Shown here piece after piece: positions 36,014 to 44,676 of a stretch of DNA of 64,000 nucleotides. The stretch is from the NCBI RefSeq assembly GCF_004355005.1, contig NZ_SMSJ01000025.1, positions 1 through 64,000 of the forward strand, in the 5' to 3' direction. The stretch is from Dankookia rubra (GTDB lineage Bacteria; Pseudomonadota; Alphaproteobacteria; Acetobacterales; Acetobacteraceae). Below the pieces are notes generated by a model. The model saw nothing but the letters and a program-made list of their open reading frames with translations, was not told the origin of the DNA and did not search any database. The first letter of the stretch is position 1. The number at the start of each line of letters is the position of its first letter. The position numbers and the translations under genes were made by a program.

Positions 36014-36424
36014 TTAGTCGCTCAGACCGAAGGGATCGGCCTGGGCAGGACGACCGGTTGCCGGCGGTGCAGGGACGACGGTCGGCGTTGCCTGGGGCAG
36101 CGGTGGTGATTGGGCGGCGGCGCTGCGCAGGCCAGGCAGGCGTGTCACTGGCTCTAGCATGGACGCGGGATCGACGCCGTTCTCCGCACCGGCCGTGACC
36201 ACCTTATCCCAAGTGCCGGCGATAAAGCCGCCGCCCCCGGACAAGGCGATGCATAGCAGGGCGGCGACAATCCCCTTGGTGCGGTGGCGCGGCCTGACAT
36301 GCACCCCATCCCCGCGGAGGCTGACATCCAGGCCGGCCGTGACGTGCAGGCTGAAGTTAGGGGGAAGATCAACCCGCACGGAACTGCCCCACAGAACGAG
36401 TATGGGTTCGTGTTGGCATGTCAT
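36014..36424 (-). CDS. single-pass membrane protein between dotM and dotL
   Basis: A 136-aa protein with a short cytoplasmic beta-rich N-terminus (NFSLHVTAGLDVSLRG), a membrane segment (GIVAALLCIALSGGGGFIAG, near 50-70) and a Pro/Ala-rich exterior tail. It lies 2 bases before dotL. A GAGGAG lies unusually close to ATG 36424, so the true start may be slightly downstream. Not recognised; position suggests a coupling-complex accessory. Confidence 0.5.
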   Translation of the reverse strand: MTCQHEPILVLWGSSVRVDLPPNFSLHVTAGLDVSLRGDGVHVRPRHRTKGIVAALLCIALSGGGGFIAGTWDKVVTAGAENGVDPASMLEPVTRLPGLRSAAAQSPPLPQATPTVVPAPPATGRPAQADPFGLSD

Positions 36425-36463
36425 TCTCCTCGATGCTGGTTCCGGTAGTGCGGGACGGATGTG

Positions 36464-37621
36464 TCAGTCCGCCGCCAGGTCAGCATCCGCGACAGCGGCG
36501 CGAATGGCGTTGGCCGCCATGCCGACCATGGGGACGTAGACGGGTTGGCCTATTTCGCGCTCAGCGGACCAGTGCTCGCGGGCACCAAGGGCTTCGGCAT
36601 AGGGCGCCTGGGCGGCGCTGCGGTGCCAAGGCTGGCCTGGTGTCGGCGCACCAAGGCTGTCGAGGGCCATGTAGAGCGGCCGGTCAATCAGCTGGACGAA
36701 GGCAAAAAGGCCGGGGTTGAACACGCCGCTCCGCTCCCGCGCGTGGCAGAGCAAGCTCATGAGCGCGGTGTGCGTGTAGGCGTGGCCGGCGGCGAGCCGC
36801 TCGGCGGGGTCAGCGATCTCCGGATCCAGCATCCAGGCATCCGCTGCGATCGCGACCGATGCGGGCACCGCCAAGGCGTGTGCTGGGCCCTCTGGCCCTT
36901 CATCCTGACCAGGGGGCACGGCCTCTGCCAGGTCGCCGAGGAGGTCCATCGCCTCCTCGCGCCGACGGGCAGCAAAAAGCGCGAGGATGGCGAACATGGT
37001 CCGAACGTGCGGCTGGGCTGCCTGATAGCCGGCCCAAAGGGGGCCAAGCTGGCGGGTGAGCGCGCTACGGGCACCCGCCTCTGAAAACTGCCCCTCCGGG
37101 GTGCGGGCGAAGCGGCTTGCCCACTCCCCGGCGTGCAGGGCGGGATCGACCGGACGTGGCTCGCCCTCCGCCGGCGCGACCGGGCCGAGTTGGCGCGACA
37201 GGAAAGGCTTGATAGTGCGGAAGTGCGCCGCTTGCTCGCGCATCAGGCCGCGCAGGTCGAAATCCCGCTTGTACCGGCCGCGGGCCTGGCGGGCGCAGAG
37301 CCCTGCCAGGGTCAGCAGCAGCAGGCTTGCGGGCCAACGCCAGAAACGGCCGACATCATGGGCGAGCTGCCAGAGATCTCCGGGGCCAATATCCGGGTTG
37401 CTTGGATCGGCGGTGAGGACCTGGTGGTCCAGGTTTCGGTAGGCGTCGGTGACCAAATGCGCCGGCGCCATCATCCAGTGCTGCAGGGCGAGGACCGCAG
37501 TGATGATCTCGTTGCGGCAGAACCACCAAGCCGCAAAGGCTCCGGCTCCGAGGAACAGCAGGACGCCCCCGATGATGATCAAGGCCTCATCGGGGGCGGG
37601 GCCCCGGCTCTCGTTGTTCAT
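36464..37621 (-). CDS. dotM: coupling-complex subunit DotM/IcmP (TrbA) family
   Basis: A 385-aa inner-membrane protein. It has two N-terminal membrane segments (IIIGGVLLFLGAGAFAAWWF and a second near residue 90, LLLLTLAGLCA) and a large cytoplasmic domain beginning YKRDFDLRGLMREQAAHF, the family signature. In Dot/Icm, DotM binds acidic substrates beside DotL. The start overlaps the preceding stop by one base. Its last codons carry an embedded copy of the CCATTCGCGCCG motif, encoding NAIRAA. Confidence 0.8.
   Translation of the reverse strand: MNNESRGPAPDEALIIIGGVLLFLGAGAFAAWWFCRNEIITAVLALQHWMMAPAHLVTDAYRNLDHQVLTADPSNPDIGPGDLWQLAHDVGRFWRWPASLLLLTLAGLCARQARGRYKRDFDLRGLMREQAAHFRTIKPFLSRQLGPVAPAEGEPRPVDPALHAGEWASRFARTPEGQFSEAGARSALTRQLGPLWAGYQAAQPHVRTMFAILALFAARRREEAMDLLGDLAEAVPPGQDEGPEGPAHALAVPASVAIAADAWMLDPEIADPAERLAAGHAYTHTALMSLLCHARERSGVFNPGLFAFVQLIDRPLYMALDSLGAPTPGQPWHRSAAQAPYAEALGAREHWSAEREIGQPVYVPMVGMAANAIRAAVADADLAAD
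36496..36507 (-). promoter_or_regulatory. CCATTCGCGCCG motif, exact copy, inside the dotM 3' end
   Basis: Lies 71 bases before the 36424 start. It is preserved exactly inside coding sequence, which argues that the DNA itself is under selection. Confidence 0.6.
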
Positions 37622-38175
37622 CAGTCGGCCCTCGCCATGGCGGCTGTCTCAGGACGGCGTCGCGCCTGCTCGAGCAGGACCATTGCCTGGTCGCGGAGCA
37701 GCCGGAGATAGCGGTCCCGGAAATGCGGGGTGCGGCTGTGGTAGTGCGCGACACCCTTCCAGAAATCGTCAGGCGCGCTGTCGATGGCGTCGCGGAGGAT
37801 CCACGCAGCCGCTTCAAGGTTGGCGCAGAGGTTGTCTCGGAGGGCGATGAAGGCCTCTGCCGGGGTGGTTTGCCAGCGCTGAGCAAGTCGCCGCAGCCAC
37901 ATGGCATTGACCTGGGCCGGCCCGACGTCCGGGGGAGCGCCGCTGGCATTTGGTGTGACGCGCCCGAGCCGACCGTTCTCCACCCGCATGATCAGCACCA
38001 GGAGCGATGCCGGGATGCGGTGCACGGCCCCGGCCGCGGTGATGCAGCCGGCGACGTAGGCCGCAGGGTCGTAGCCAGGGGGCGCCACCGGCACCGGCCC
38101 TGGCGCATTGGAGTAGGGCTGCGCCGCGGCCGCGCCAGCAGACAGCAGCAAGGCCGCGAGGGCGTGGCGGATCAC
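37621..38175 (-). CDS. periplasmic lytic transglycosylase of the T4BSS
   Basis: A 184-aa exported muramidase for local wall opening. GTG 38175 overlaps the preceding stop as GTGA and starts a signal peptide (IRHALAALLLSAGAAAAQ); a start at 38412 would add ~79 antisense-like residues. The Slt-type core shows IPASLLVLIMRVENGRLG (catalytic Glu in VENG), then DVGPAQVNAMWLRRLA and YHSRTPHFRDRYL. Encoded between two T4BSS genes, as in other I-type conjugation loci. Distinct in sequence from the enzyme at 20496-21305. Confidence 0.75.
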   Translation of the reverse strand: MIRHALAALLLSAGAAAAQPYSNAPGPVPVAPPGYDPAAYVAGCITAAGAVHRIPASLLVLIMRVENGRLGRVTPNASGAPPDVGPAQVNAMWLRRLAQRWQTTPAEAFIALRDNLCANLEAAAWILRDAIDSAPDDFWKGVAHYHSRTPHFRDRYLRLLRDQAMVLLEQARRRPETAAMARAD

Positions 38176-38591
38176 GGGACCGGTCCCGGAGCGTGGCCCG
38201 GGACGGGCAGGGGCGTGGCTGCACGCCACACCGCTGTTAGGTCGTTGACCAGCAGCACACCTGGTCGCGCCGCTTGCTCGACGGCTTCGATGGTGGCCAG
38301 CATCACAGTGGAGAATGGCACGCCGCTCAGCTTCGCCGCCCGGTAGCCGAGCAGGGCGCGATCGTCCGGCTCGATGCGGAGCCCGATGCCGGCCCCCGTC
38401 GCCTCTCGCCAAACGGCGTCGCCAGCCGAGAGGAATACGGGCAGCAACCCGTCTGGTGCGGTAGCCAGGTCAACCGAGACAGAGCGAATCTGGCCGCTCG
38501 CCCGGTCTCGCAATTGGACATCGCGGCCGGAGCCCTGCAGCACCCGGCCGAGAGTGGAGGCAACCGCCTCAAGCGATACGGCGGCGGTCAT
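38172..38591 (-). CDS. hypothetical T4BSS-operon protein
   Basis: A 139-aa soluble protein with no membrane segment, beta-rich in the first half (GRDVQLRDRASGQIRSVSVD), with a helix and LLVNDLTAVWRAATPLPVPG toward the end. ATG 38591 overlaps the icmT stop (ATGA); its own stop overlaps the transglycosylase start. Conserved coupling on both sides suggests a working part of the machine, but I do not recognise it. Confidence 0.5.
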   Translation of the reverse strand: MTAAVSLEAVASTLGRVLQGSGRDVQLRDRASGQIRSVSVDLATAPDGLLPVFLSAGDAVWREATGAGIGLRIEPDDRALLGYRAAKLSGVPFSTVMLATIEAVEQAARPGVLLVNDLTAVWRAATPLPVPGHAPGPVP

Positions 38592-38839
38592 GCGAAGAAG
38601 CGCTGCTTCGAGGGCGGTGTGGCGAGCCGCTCGGCCCCAGCAATCCAGGACCGCACCCGGCGGCCGGCGCCGACGACGGAGAGGCCGGCGGCACGGACCA
38701 AAGCGAAGATGACGGCCACCGCGACGGCGAGATAAATCATCCGCCAGTCCCAGCCTGTGAACGGCACGGCGACGAAGGGCGCCAGGGCCCAGGCATCGAG
38801 CCCGAGGAATGTTACGTCCCGTGCTGTGTCACGCCACAC
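38588..38839 (-). CDS. icmT: IcmT/TraK-like inner-membrane protein
   Basis: An 83-aa protein matching IcmT in length (about 86 aa) and pattern: VWRDTARDVTFLGLDAWAL near the start, one or two membrane segments (WRMIYLAVAVAVIFALVRAAG), and a basic tail with RRVRSWIAG. I chose GTG 38839 because AAGGAG lies 7 bases upstream; it overlaps the dotB 3' end by 11 bases. A longer reading to 39004 would run antisense-like through dotB. IcmT is an essential small membrane part of Dot/Icm; its exact role is not settled. Confidence 0.7.
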   Translation of the reverse strand: MWRDTARDVTFLGLDAWALAPFVAVPFTGWDWRMIYLAVAVAVIFALVRAAGLSVVGAGRRVRSWIAGAERLATPPSKQRFFA

Positions 38840-39959
38840 TGGCCAACTCCTTCCCGGCAATCTCCGCGCTGATCCGACCCTCGGACCGGGCGGCGCGAAT
38901 GGAGTCTGCGAATGTGGTGCCCTGTTCCTCGGCCATGGCCTCGACCAGGCGCGGCCATTCGTCGGGATTGGTAGCGGCGAGCTTGCGGCGGGTAGCGCGG
39001 TCAAACGCCAGGAACTCCCGCACTGGCGTCCGTTTGCCGTCGACCGACCAGACCAGGCGCTGGTTGACGATGAGGCGCAGGGACTGTGCCAGGGCGATCG
39101 TCATGGCAGTCCGCTGCCCCTCCGGGCAGAGACTGACCGCCCGCTGGATCGTCTCGCCGAGACTGCCGGCGTGGACGGTCGTGTAGACGGCATGGTTGGT
39201 CAGCGCCGCATCGACAGCAGCCGCCATGGTCTCTGCGTCGCGGCACTCGCCGACGATGGCCACGTTGCAGGCCGACCGCATGAGGTTACGGATGCCCGCC
39301 CCGAAATTCGGCAGATTGCGACCGACCTCGACCTGAGTGATCTCGGACGCCGGGCTGTTGACGTCGTCGTAGATGTTCTCGATCGGCGCCGACAGTTCGG
39401 TGATCACCCGATGGCTTTCCGGGTCCTCCAGGATTGCGCGTGTTACGCCGCCGAGCAGTCTGGTCTTGCCTGTGCCGGTAGCGCCGGCAACCAGGACAAT
39501 GCCGTCGCGCGGAAAGAATCCCGCCGCGAGGCGCGGGTCGACGTGCTGCTGTGACAGAGGCCAGGTCGCCAGCGGCATTGTCCGGATCACCAACGCGGCG
39601 CCATCCACTCCGCGGGCGTAGGCTCCCTTACCGTTCACCCTGAACCGGAGGCGGGTTTTGCGGTCGGGTTTGATCTCGTAGGCCGTATCGAAATCCTGGG
39701 CCGACTTGATCTGCGCCATGGCGTCGGCGCCGCGCAGTGCGTTTGCCGCCTCTTCGACCTCGTTCTCGGCCAGACGGCGCTCGCCCAGCTTCCGAACACG
39801 GCCATGGACCTGCAGAATGATGCGCTTGCCCGTCTGCAACCGGATGTCGGACGCCTCGATGGCCGTGGCCCATCCGAGCAGATCGTTGAGGCCATCGCGA
39901 GTGAGGGCGTGCCCCTCGCCGGTCCAGCGAGGGGCGGCGAGGGGCAGATCCGCCAACAT
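38829..39959 (-). CDS. dotB: T4BSS secretion ATPase DotB/TraJ
   Basis: A 376-aa hexameric traffic ATPase of the PilT/VirB11 class. Walker A VAGATGTGKTRLLGG is near residue 156; an Asp box ITELSAPIENIYDD, a His-rich stretch TTVHAGSLGETIQRAV and a Walker B-like VAIVGECRDAETM are present. ATG 39959 gives exactly the size of known DotB (about 377 aa); a longer reading to 40154 crosses the small membrane gene and is rejected. The 3' end carries an embedded motif copy (DSIRAA) and the icmT ribosome-binding site. Confidence 0.9.
   Translation of the reverse strand: MLADLPLAAPRWTGEGHALTRDGLNDLLGWATAIEASDIRLQTGKRIILQVHGRVRKLGERRLAENEVEEAANALRGADAMAQIKSAQDFDTAYEIKPDRKTRLRFRVNGKGAYARGVDGAALVIRTMPLATWPLSQQHVDPRLAAGFFPRDGIVLVAGATGTGKTRLLGGVTRAILEDPESHRVITELSAPIENIYDDVNSPASEITQVEVGRNLPNFGAGIRNLMRSACNVAIVGECRDAETMAAAVDAALTNHAVYTTVHAGSLGETIQRAVSLCPEGQRTAMTIALAQSLRLIVNQRLVWSVDGKRTPVREFLAFDRATRRKLAATNPDEWPRLVEAMAEEQGTTFADSIRAARSEGRISAEIAGKELASVA
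38891..38902 (-). promoter_or_regulatory. CCATTCGCGCCG motif, exact copy, inside the dotB 3' end
   Basis: Lies 51 bases before the icmT start. A hairpin TCCGA-GGG-TCGGA follows a few bases downstream, all within dotB codons. Confidence 0.6.
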
Positions 39960-39961
39960 CG

Positions 39962-40144
39962 TCACTGAGTGAGCCACACGACAAATCGGAGCAACATTGA
40001 GGCTGCAAGAAAGCCGGCCAAAATGCAGATGATGAAGCGCGGTAGGCCATCGATGTCGTCCGGTAAGTGTCCTAACGTGATCCGCCCGAACAGCAAGGTG
40101 CCAATCAGAAGCCAAATGACTAAAGAGAACACACTGGCGCTCAT
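39962..40144 (-). CDS. 60-aa membrane protein between dotC and dotB
   Basis: Two membrane helices (VFSLVIWLLIGTLLFGR and FIICILAGFLAASMLLRFVV) joined by an acidic loop. ATG 40144 overlaps the dotC stop (ATGA) and its stop is 2 bases before dotB, so it is clearly coupled. Does not match a Dot/Icm part I can name; IcmV or a lineage-specific small component are possibilities. Confidence 0.6.
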   Translation of the reverse strand: MSASVFSLVIWLLIGTLLFGRITLGHLPDDIDGLPRFIICILAGFLAASMLLRFVVWLTQ

Positions 40145-41139
40145 TGGCCGACACTCCCGATAGGACTTTCCCGTTCGAAGTTCGCGGTTGGACGCCAGCG
40201 GCCGGTATTGGGGTTGAGGCCGCGTTGGCGCGTGATGGAGATCGTCGTGTCCTGCAGGTTCATCCGGTCGCCGCTGCCGGTGACCCGGAGGTGTCGCACG
40301 GCGATCTGTGGCTGCTCGACCAGGCCGGCGCGGAGCAGGACATGGAATCGGGCCATGCCGATCAGGTCTGTCTCCAACGTCCCCAAATCGGACAGGAGCG
40401 TCTCGACCGCCAGCCGCTCGCCCTCGGCCCAACCATCGGCGACGCAACGCGACCAGGTCTCGGCTTCCTTGTCCGTTCGCGGGCGCAGGGTCTCGGCCGG
40501 CGGCGTGGGCGCACCCCACTGCCGGACCAGGTAGCTGCGCCAGTCGGGGACAGTGCTCGTCAGGCGGCCCTGGCGGGTGATGCGGTAGATCCGTCCCGTC
40601 TCGCGTGCGACCTGGCCGCCATCGCCGAGGGCGAATGCCATCTGCGCTTCTGTCACGACGGGCGGCAGCAGCATGGTGGTGCGGCCGCCAGTGGAGATGG
40701 CCACCGTGCTGAAATCGTACCGGGCGTCGAGCGCAGGCTCGTGCCGGCGGAGCATCTCGTTGATGCCGAAGCTGCGAGCCGAAAGGCCGCCGCGGGCGCC
40801 GTAGGCTTTACCCTCCTGGCAGACGGCCTGCATCCGCATCCCCTCCGCCCCTTTCTCAGGGAGCGTCGCGGGACGCAGGGCCTGCAGCGCCTCGAGCGAA
40901 GGCGGACGGCCGCCGCCGGTCACCCGACCAGTGATACTGGCGCCAGTGACGGGGCTGTTGATGCCTCGCGCGTTGATGCGGCCACCACGATCTACCTGTT
41001 CGGCGGACGGCATTGGCGGCACTGGCGCATCGGCGATCCCGTCTCCCGCAGAAGCGGCTCGGGCCAGCGCCGCTGCGGCAAGTCCAGTGAGGATGGTGGC
41101 GCAGAGAAGCGCCGCCCGGAGGATATGGCGGTCAGACAT
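40141..41139 (-). CDS. dotC: T4BSS outer-membrane core protein DotC/TraI
   Basis: A 332-aa exported protein of the outer-membrane core complex (DotC-DotD-DotH). Signal-like N-terminus (ALLCATILTGLAAAALARA), then the family's SLEALQALRPATLPEKGAEG, the ARGGLSARSFGINEMLR segment, TTMLLPPVVTEAQ, and QPQIAVRHLRVTGSGDRMNL. No clear lipobox Cys is visible, though many DotC are lipoproteins. ATG 41139 overlaps the dotD stop by 8 bases. Confidence 0.85.
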   Translation of the reverse strand: MSDRHILRAALLCATILTGLAAAALARAASAGDGIADAPVPPMPSAEQVDRGGRINARGINSPVTGASITGRVTGGGRPPSLEALQALRPATLPEKGAEGMRMQAVCQEGKAYGARGGLSARSFGINEMLRRHEPALDARYDFSTVAISTGGRTTMLLPPVVTEAQMAFALGDGGQVARETGRIYRITRQGRLTSTVPDWRSYLVRQWGAPTPPAETLRPRTDKEAETWSRCVADGWAEGERLAVETLLSDLGTLETDLIGMARFHVLLRAGLVEQPQIAVRHLRVTGSGDRMNLQDTTISITRQRGLNPNTGRWRPTANFERESPIGSVGQ

Positions 41140-41581
41140 GGCGCTGCACCTGGATGATGCGCCGGTCGGGATCGACAAGCAGGGTTGCGCGGTCGCCGGC
41201 CTGGGTGCCGATGGAGCGGAACACGTCGAGGATCGAGGTCCCGTTGGCATCGACGGTTACGGTCGGCATCGCCGGCGCGCCGGGGCCTGGTGCGGCGTAG
41301 CTCCAGCCAATCCGGTCGGCGAGCGCCTTGACGGCCTGGTCCATCGGCCCGGACCAGCGCCAGACGATTGGCTTTTGGAGTTCGGCCGGGGCTACCTGAC
41401 CGGGCCTTGCGGTCGCCCGCATTGCTGTCATGGCGCGGTCGACGCGGTCGAAGGATCGCAACAAGGCGACTTCGGGGTTAGCCGTAGCCTCGGCATCGAC
41501 ATCGGAGCGGTCGGCGGGATGGTTGGCGCAGCCGGCCAGGGCGATCAGTAGGCCGGCTGCAGCAAGGGAGATGGGTCGCAC
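41132..41581 (-). CDS. dotD: T4BSS outer-membrane lipoprotein DotD/TraH
   Basis: A 149-aa lipoprotein with lipobox LIALAGC (Cys18) and a secretin-N0-like C-terminal domain (FDRVDRAMTAM, IVWRWSGPMDQAVKALADRI, then VTVDANGTSILDVFRSIG). It helps insert DotH into the outer membrane. The start is GTG 41581 behind a strong AGGAGG. A hairpin CTTGGT-CTCACC-ACCAAG abuts that site, and the regulatory motif lies 40 bases upstream. Confidence 0.85.
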   Translation of the reverse strand: MRPISLAAAGLLIALAGCANHPADRSDVDAEATANPEVALLRSFDRVDRAMTAMRATARPGQVAPAELQKPIVWRWSGPMDQAVKALADRIGWSYAAPGPGAPAMPTVTVDANGTSILDVFRSIGTQAGDRATLLVDPDRRIIQVQRHV

Positions 41582-41621
41582 CGTCGTACCTCCTTGGTGG
41601 TGAGACCAAGATGAGGCGCGA

Positions 41622-41633
41622 CGGCGCGAATGG
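41622..41633 (-). promoter_or_regulatory. CCATTCGCGCCG motif, exact copy, 40 bases before dotD
   Basis: In the 59-base gap between dotO and dotD, followed by a hairpin touching the ribosome-binding site. Confidence 0.75.
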
Positions 41634-41640
41634 CGTTCGG

Positions 41641-44600
41641 CTATTCAGCAGCGATTGCCAAGCTCTCCGCGTCGCGGAGGATCATGCCGAGCCCGACGCC
41701 GTTGGCGATCTCGTCGGACAACTCCATGACGACGCCCTGCTCGGCGCGCTCACTCTCCTCGCCGCGGAGTACCCGCCGGTCCTTGCGGCGCTTGATCTCG
41801 CGGACCGCCGTCCCGCCGGCGAACACCCGGGCAAGCCGGCGGAGGGCTTCGCCGAATCCCAGCCGCTCATAGAGGCTGTCTCGCAACGCGGCATCCTCCG
41901 GGGTGGTGCTGAGAGCCCAGAGCTCGATCGGGCCTAGGCTGTTGACCAGCATCTGCTCCCAGACGGTGTCGGCGGCGTTCATCACCAGCACGAAAGGCGC
42001 GCCCCCGTGTCTCTGGTCAGGACCGTTGAGGCGGCTGCGGATCGTCTCCCTGGTGCCGGGCGCCAGGCGGAGACGATCAGCGATGCGGTCGGCCTCATCG
42101 GCGTCACCGACACCGCAGATCCAGCGGCCGGTTGCCTGCGACAGCAGGTGCTCGCCGAAATCATCGGAACGCTGGGAGCTGATCCCCATCTGGACACCGT
42201 GCTTGGCCCCCTCCCGGTCGTCGCGCTCGACCTGGGCGCGCACGTCTGGTTGGGAGACCGTGCGTTGGTATTCGTCGTATTCCAATCTCTTGACCGCCTC
42301 ATAGGCTTCGGTGAAGCGCTCGAGATGGTAGTCCCGAACCAGGGCCGGGACGTGCTCCGCGTATTCGGGCCGGAGGAAGAAATTGCGGCCGATCATGTGC
42401 CGCGCCAGCAAGTACATGACGCTGGTCTGCCAGTCAGCGTCCGGCGATCCGGTTGGGGCAACGGCGTCAAGATCGAGCACGATCACCCGCGCCTGGCCAA
42501 AGTCGATCCGGGTCGGGGCGTCGAGGGTCGGGAAGCGCTGGACGAATGCTTTGATATAGCGCTCGAACATCTCCACCAGGGTTTCCACCCGGTGCGGGAT
42601 GACGCGCTCGAACAGCTGCTGGACGTGCTGGCTGCGGCCCGCGCTGATCAGGTCACTGATCCGCGGTACGGCGTGACGGTTCGCCATCTCGGCGGTGACA
42701 TGCTCACCGGCGGCGCAGAGCGCGTCGACGACCTCCCACCAAAAGGGCTCCTCCGGCAAGGCTGCCCGGATGCGCCGCAGCGCTTGGTCCACGCAGGGCT
42801 CGACCCCTGGGTGGAAAGGTTTGGGGCTGGTGTTGGCGCCATCGGTGCCGAACATTCGGTACGCCTCATCCAGCACCAGGCTGATGAGTTGTCCCATGCC
42901 TTCCTGCGGCGTGCCGCCAGGCGGAGTGGTGATCAGGCTGAGGAATGACTGCTGAAACGCCTTCTCCAGCGAGAGGGGGCGGCGGCAGCCAACCTGAGTA
43001 TCGAGGATGTTCGCCGCGTGCTCGGGGATCGGCTGTACTTTGACGTAGAGCGCCTCGTGCCGGCGTTCCTCTGGGAGGGCTTCGCAGAGCAGCACAACAA
43101 GGCCCTCGGCTGAGCGCCCGATGTCAATTTTGCCCACAAGTGGCAGCCGCGCCCCGCGGCGCCCCTGGGCGGCGTTGGACAGAATGAAGCCAAGAAGGTT
43201 GGTGTTGGCCAGCACGGATTTACCCCGACGGCTCGGGCCGGTGTAGATGTCGGTGACTTTGATGCGGGTCGGGCTGCTGGGGTCGTAGGGCCAGATACGA
43301 CCATCGGGCGAGCGGAACAGCACCGGTCCCTCCGTCCAGGGCGAGCCCGGACGCGCCCAAGGCATCATCCTGAGGACGTCGCCGAGCGGCGCCTGCGCCG
43401 GCTTGGCGGTCGAGGCCGCGGCCATGCCAAGCGTGCTGCTCATGAGCCCGGCCAGGGGATCGCCGGCGCCAAATTTGGCCCGCAGATTGCCCCAGGTCTG
43501 CACACGGTGCTCCAGGATTGCCTTGCGCCGCTGCAGCGTGCCCGGCTCGCCAGCGGACGCCCAGGTGGCGAAGCTGGCGCGCAAGCGGACCAGCACGTCC
43601 TGATTGGAATCGCGTAGGTCGGCATTGGCCTTGATGCCGTTCCAGGTCGCGCGGTTGGCGGGCAGAAAGGCAAGGAGCTGGGCCGCGGCGGCCTTCATGG
43701 CGTAGGTGGTGCCGGCCCCTCCCTCGATCAGGAACGAGGCCCGCCAGGGGATATGCTCAAGTGCCATGGCATGCACGAGGTGGGCGAAGGCCATCGGACG
43801 CTCGGGGCCGAGCCACATATCGAGGCTGGCCCAATCATGGGTACCGAGGCGGACCGTCGACGCTGAGAGATTCGTCGCGCCTTCCGTGCAGATCTGCTCG
43901 GGAAGGTTCGGCCAGAGCGCGCCCTCGGCCGTCTCGGGCTGGCCCTCGTCGGTCAGGCGCGGCATCACTGGATCACCCGGCAGATTGGGGGTCCACTCAG
44001 TACCCGACGTCTCGGGCAACATCGCCTCACGTGAGACGCGGATCATCTCCCGTGGGGAGATCTCCTCGTGGCTGATCTGCTGATTGCGGAACGCGCCGAG
44101 CACCCGATCCACGAAAGCCCGATGGCGCCCCACTACCACGTCAGTCGCCAGGAATGGCTGCTGAGCATCGCCCATGTCGGGCATAGCCCGCCTGGCGGCG
44201 TTGATCTGCTCGTCGGCAAGGCCGTTCTCCAGGCGGGTGAGGGCGGCCTTGCGCTTGGTCCAGAGGACGACGAACGCCGCCTCCCACCGCATCATGGTGG
44301 GAAGGCGACGCTCACGCTCGGCAAAAATATCCTTCAGATCCAACCCCAGGCGCTCCGCCGTACCGCGCGGAGCACGCAATGCGTGGCGGATCTCGGTACC
44401 GGAGAGCCCGGGATCGACGCCGAACCAGAACTGCATGGCATGGCCCGCCTGGTCGAATGCGCCACTCAACTCCAGGCGCAGGCCATCCGCGATGCGGTTG
44501 ACATCTGCCTCTGTCAGAGTCCGCCGCACGCCGAGCACGCGAACGATCGTCGCCGCATCGCCAGTGTGGGTCAGCAGGCAGTCGCCGCCGGCCGTATTGA

Positions 44601-44676
44601 GGTCGCAGAACGCCGTGATCGGCTGTTTGAGCAGGCTGATCTGAATGTCGGCGAGCGCGCGGGTGAGCCATCTCAT
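41641..44676 (-). CDS. dotO: T4BSS ATPase DotO/IcmB (TraU)
   Basis: A 1011-aa VirB4-class ATPase powering assembly or transfer at the inner membrane. Walker A YTGPSRRGKSVLANTNLLGF is near residue 478; LISLVLDEAYRMFG supplies a Walker B-like element, and VIVLDLDAVAPTGSPDADWQ follows. The N-terminal ~450 residues are the family's helical region. The length equals Legionella IcmB (about 1009 aa). Start ATG 44676 overlaps the dotN stop. Confidence 0.9.
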   Translation of the reverse strand: MRWLTRALADIQISLLKQPITAFCDLNTAGGDCLLTHTGDAATIVRVLGVRRTLTEADVNRIADGLRLELSGAFDQAGHAMQFWFGVDPGLSGTEIRHALRAPRGTAERLGLDLKDIFAERERRLPTMMRWEAAFVVLWTKRKAALTRLENGLADEQINAARRAMPDMGDAQQPFLATDVVVGRHRAFVDRVLGAFRNQQISHEEISPREMIRVSREAMLPETSGTEWTPNLPGDPVMPRLTDEGQPETAEGALWPNLPEQICTEGATNLSASTVRLGTHDWASLDMWLGPERPMAFAHLVHAMALEHIPWRASFLIEGGAGTTYAMKAAAAQLLAFLPANRATWNGIKANADLRDSNQDVLVRLRASFATWASAGEPGTLQRRKAILEHRVQTWGNLRAKFGAGDPLAGLMSSTLGMAAASTAKPAQAPLGDVLRMMPWARPGSPWTEGPVLFRSPDGRIWPYDPSSPTRIKVTDIYTGPSRRGKSVLANTNLLGFILSNAAQGRRGARLPLVGKIDIGRSAEGLVVLLCEALPEERRHEALYVKVQPIPEHAANILDTQVGCRRPLSLEKAFQQSFLSLITTPPGGTPQEGMGQLISLVLDEAYRMFGTDGANTSPKPFHPGVEPCVDQALRRIRAALPEEPFWWEVVDALCAAGEHVTAEMANRHAVPRISDLISAGRSQHVQQLFERVIPHRVETLVEMFERYIKAFVQRFPTLDAPTRIDFGQARVIVLDLDAVAPTGSPDADWQTSVMYLLARHMIGRNFFLRPEYAEHVPALVRDYHLERFTEAYEAVKRLEYDEYQRTVSQPDVRAQVERDDREGAKHGVQMGISSQRSDDFGEHLLSQATGRWICGVGDADEADRIADRLRLAPGTRETIRSRLNGPDQRHGGAPFVLVMNAADTVWEQMLVNSLGPIELWALSTTPEDAALRDSLYERLGFGEALRRLARVFAGGTAVREIKRRKDRRVLRGEESERAEQGVVMELSDEIANGVGLGMILRDAESLAIAAE

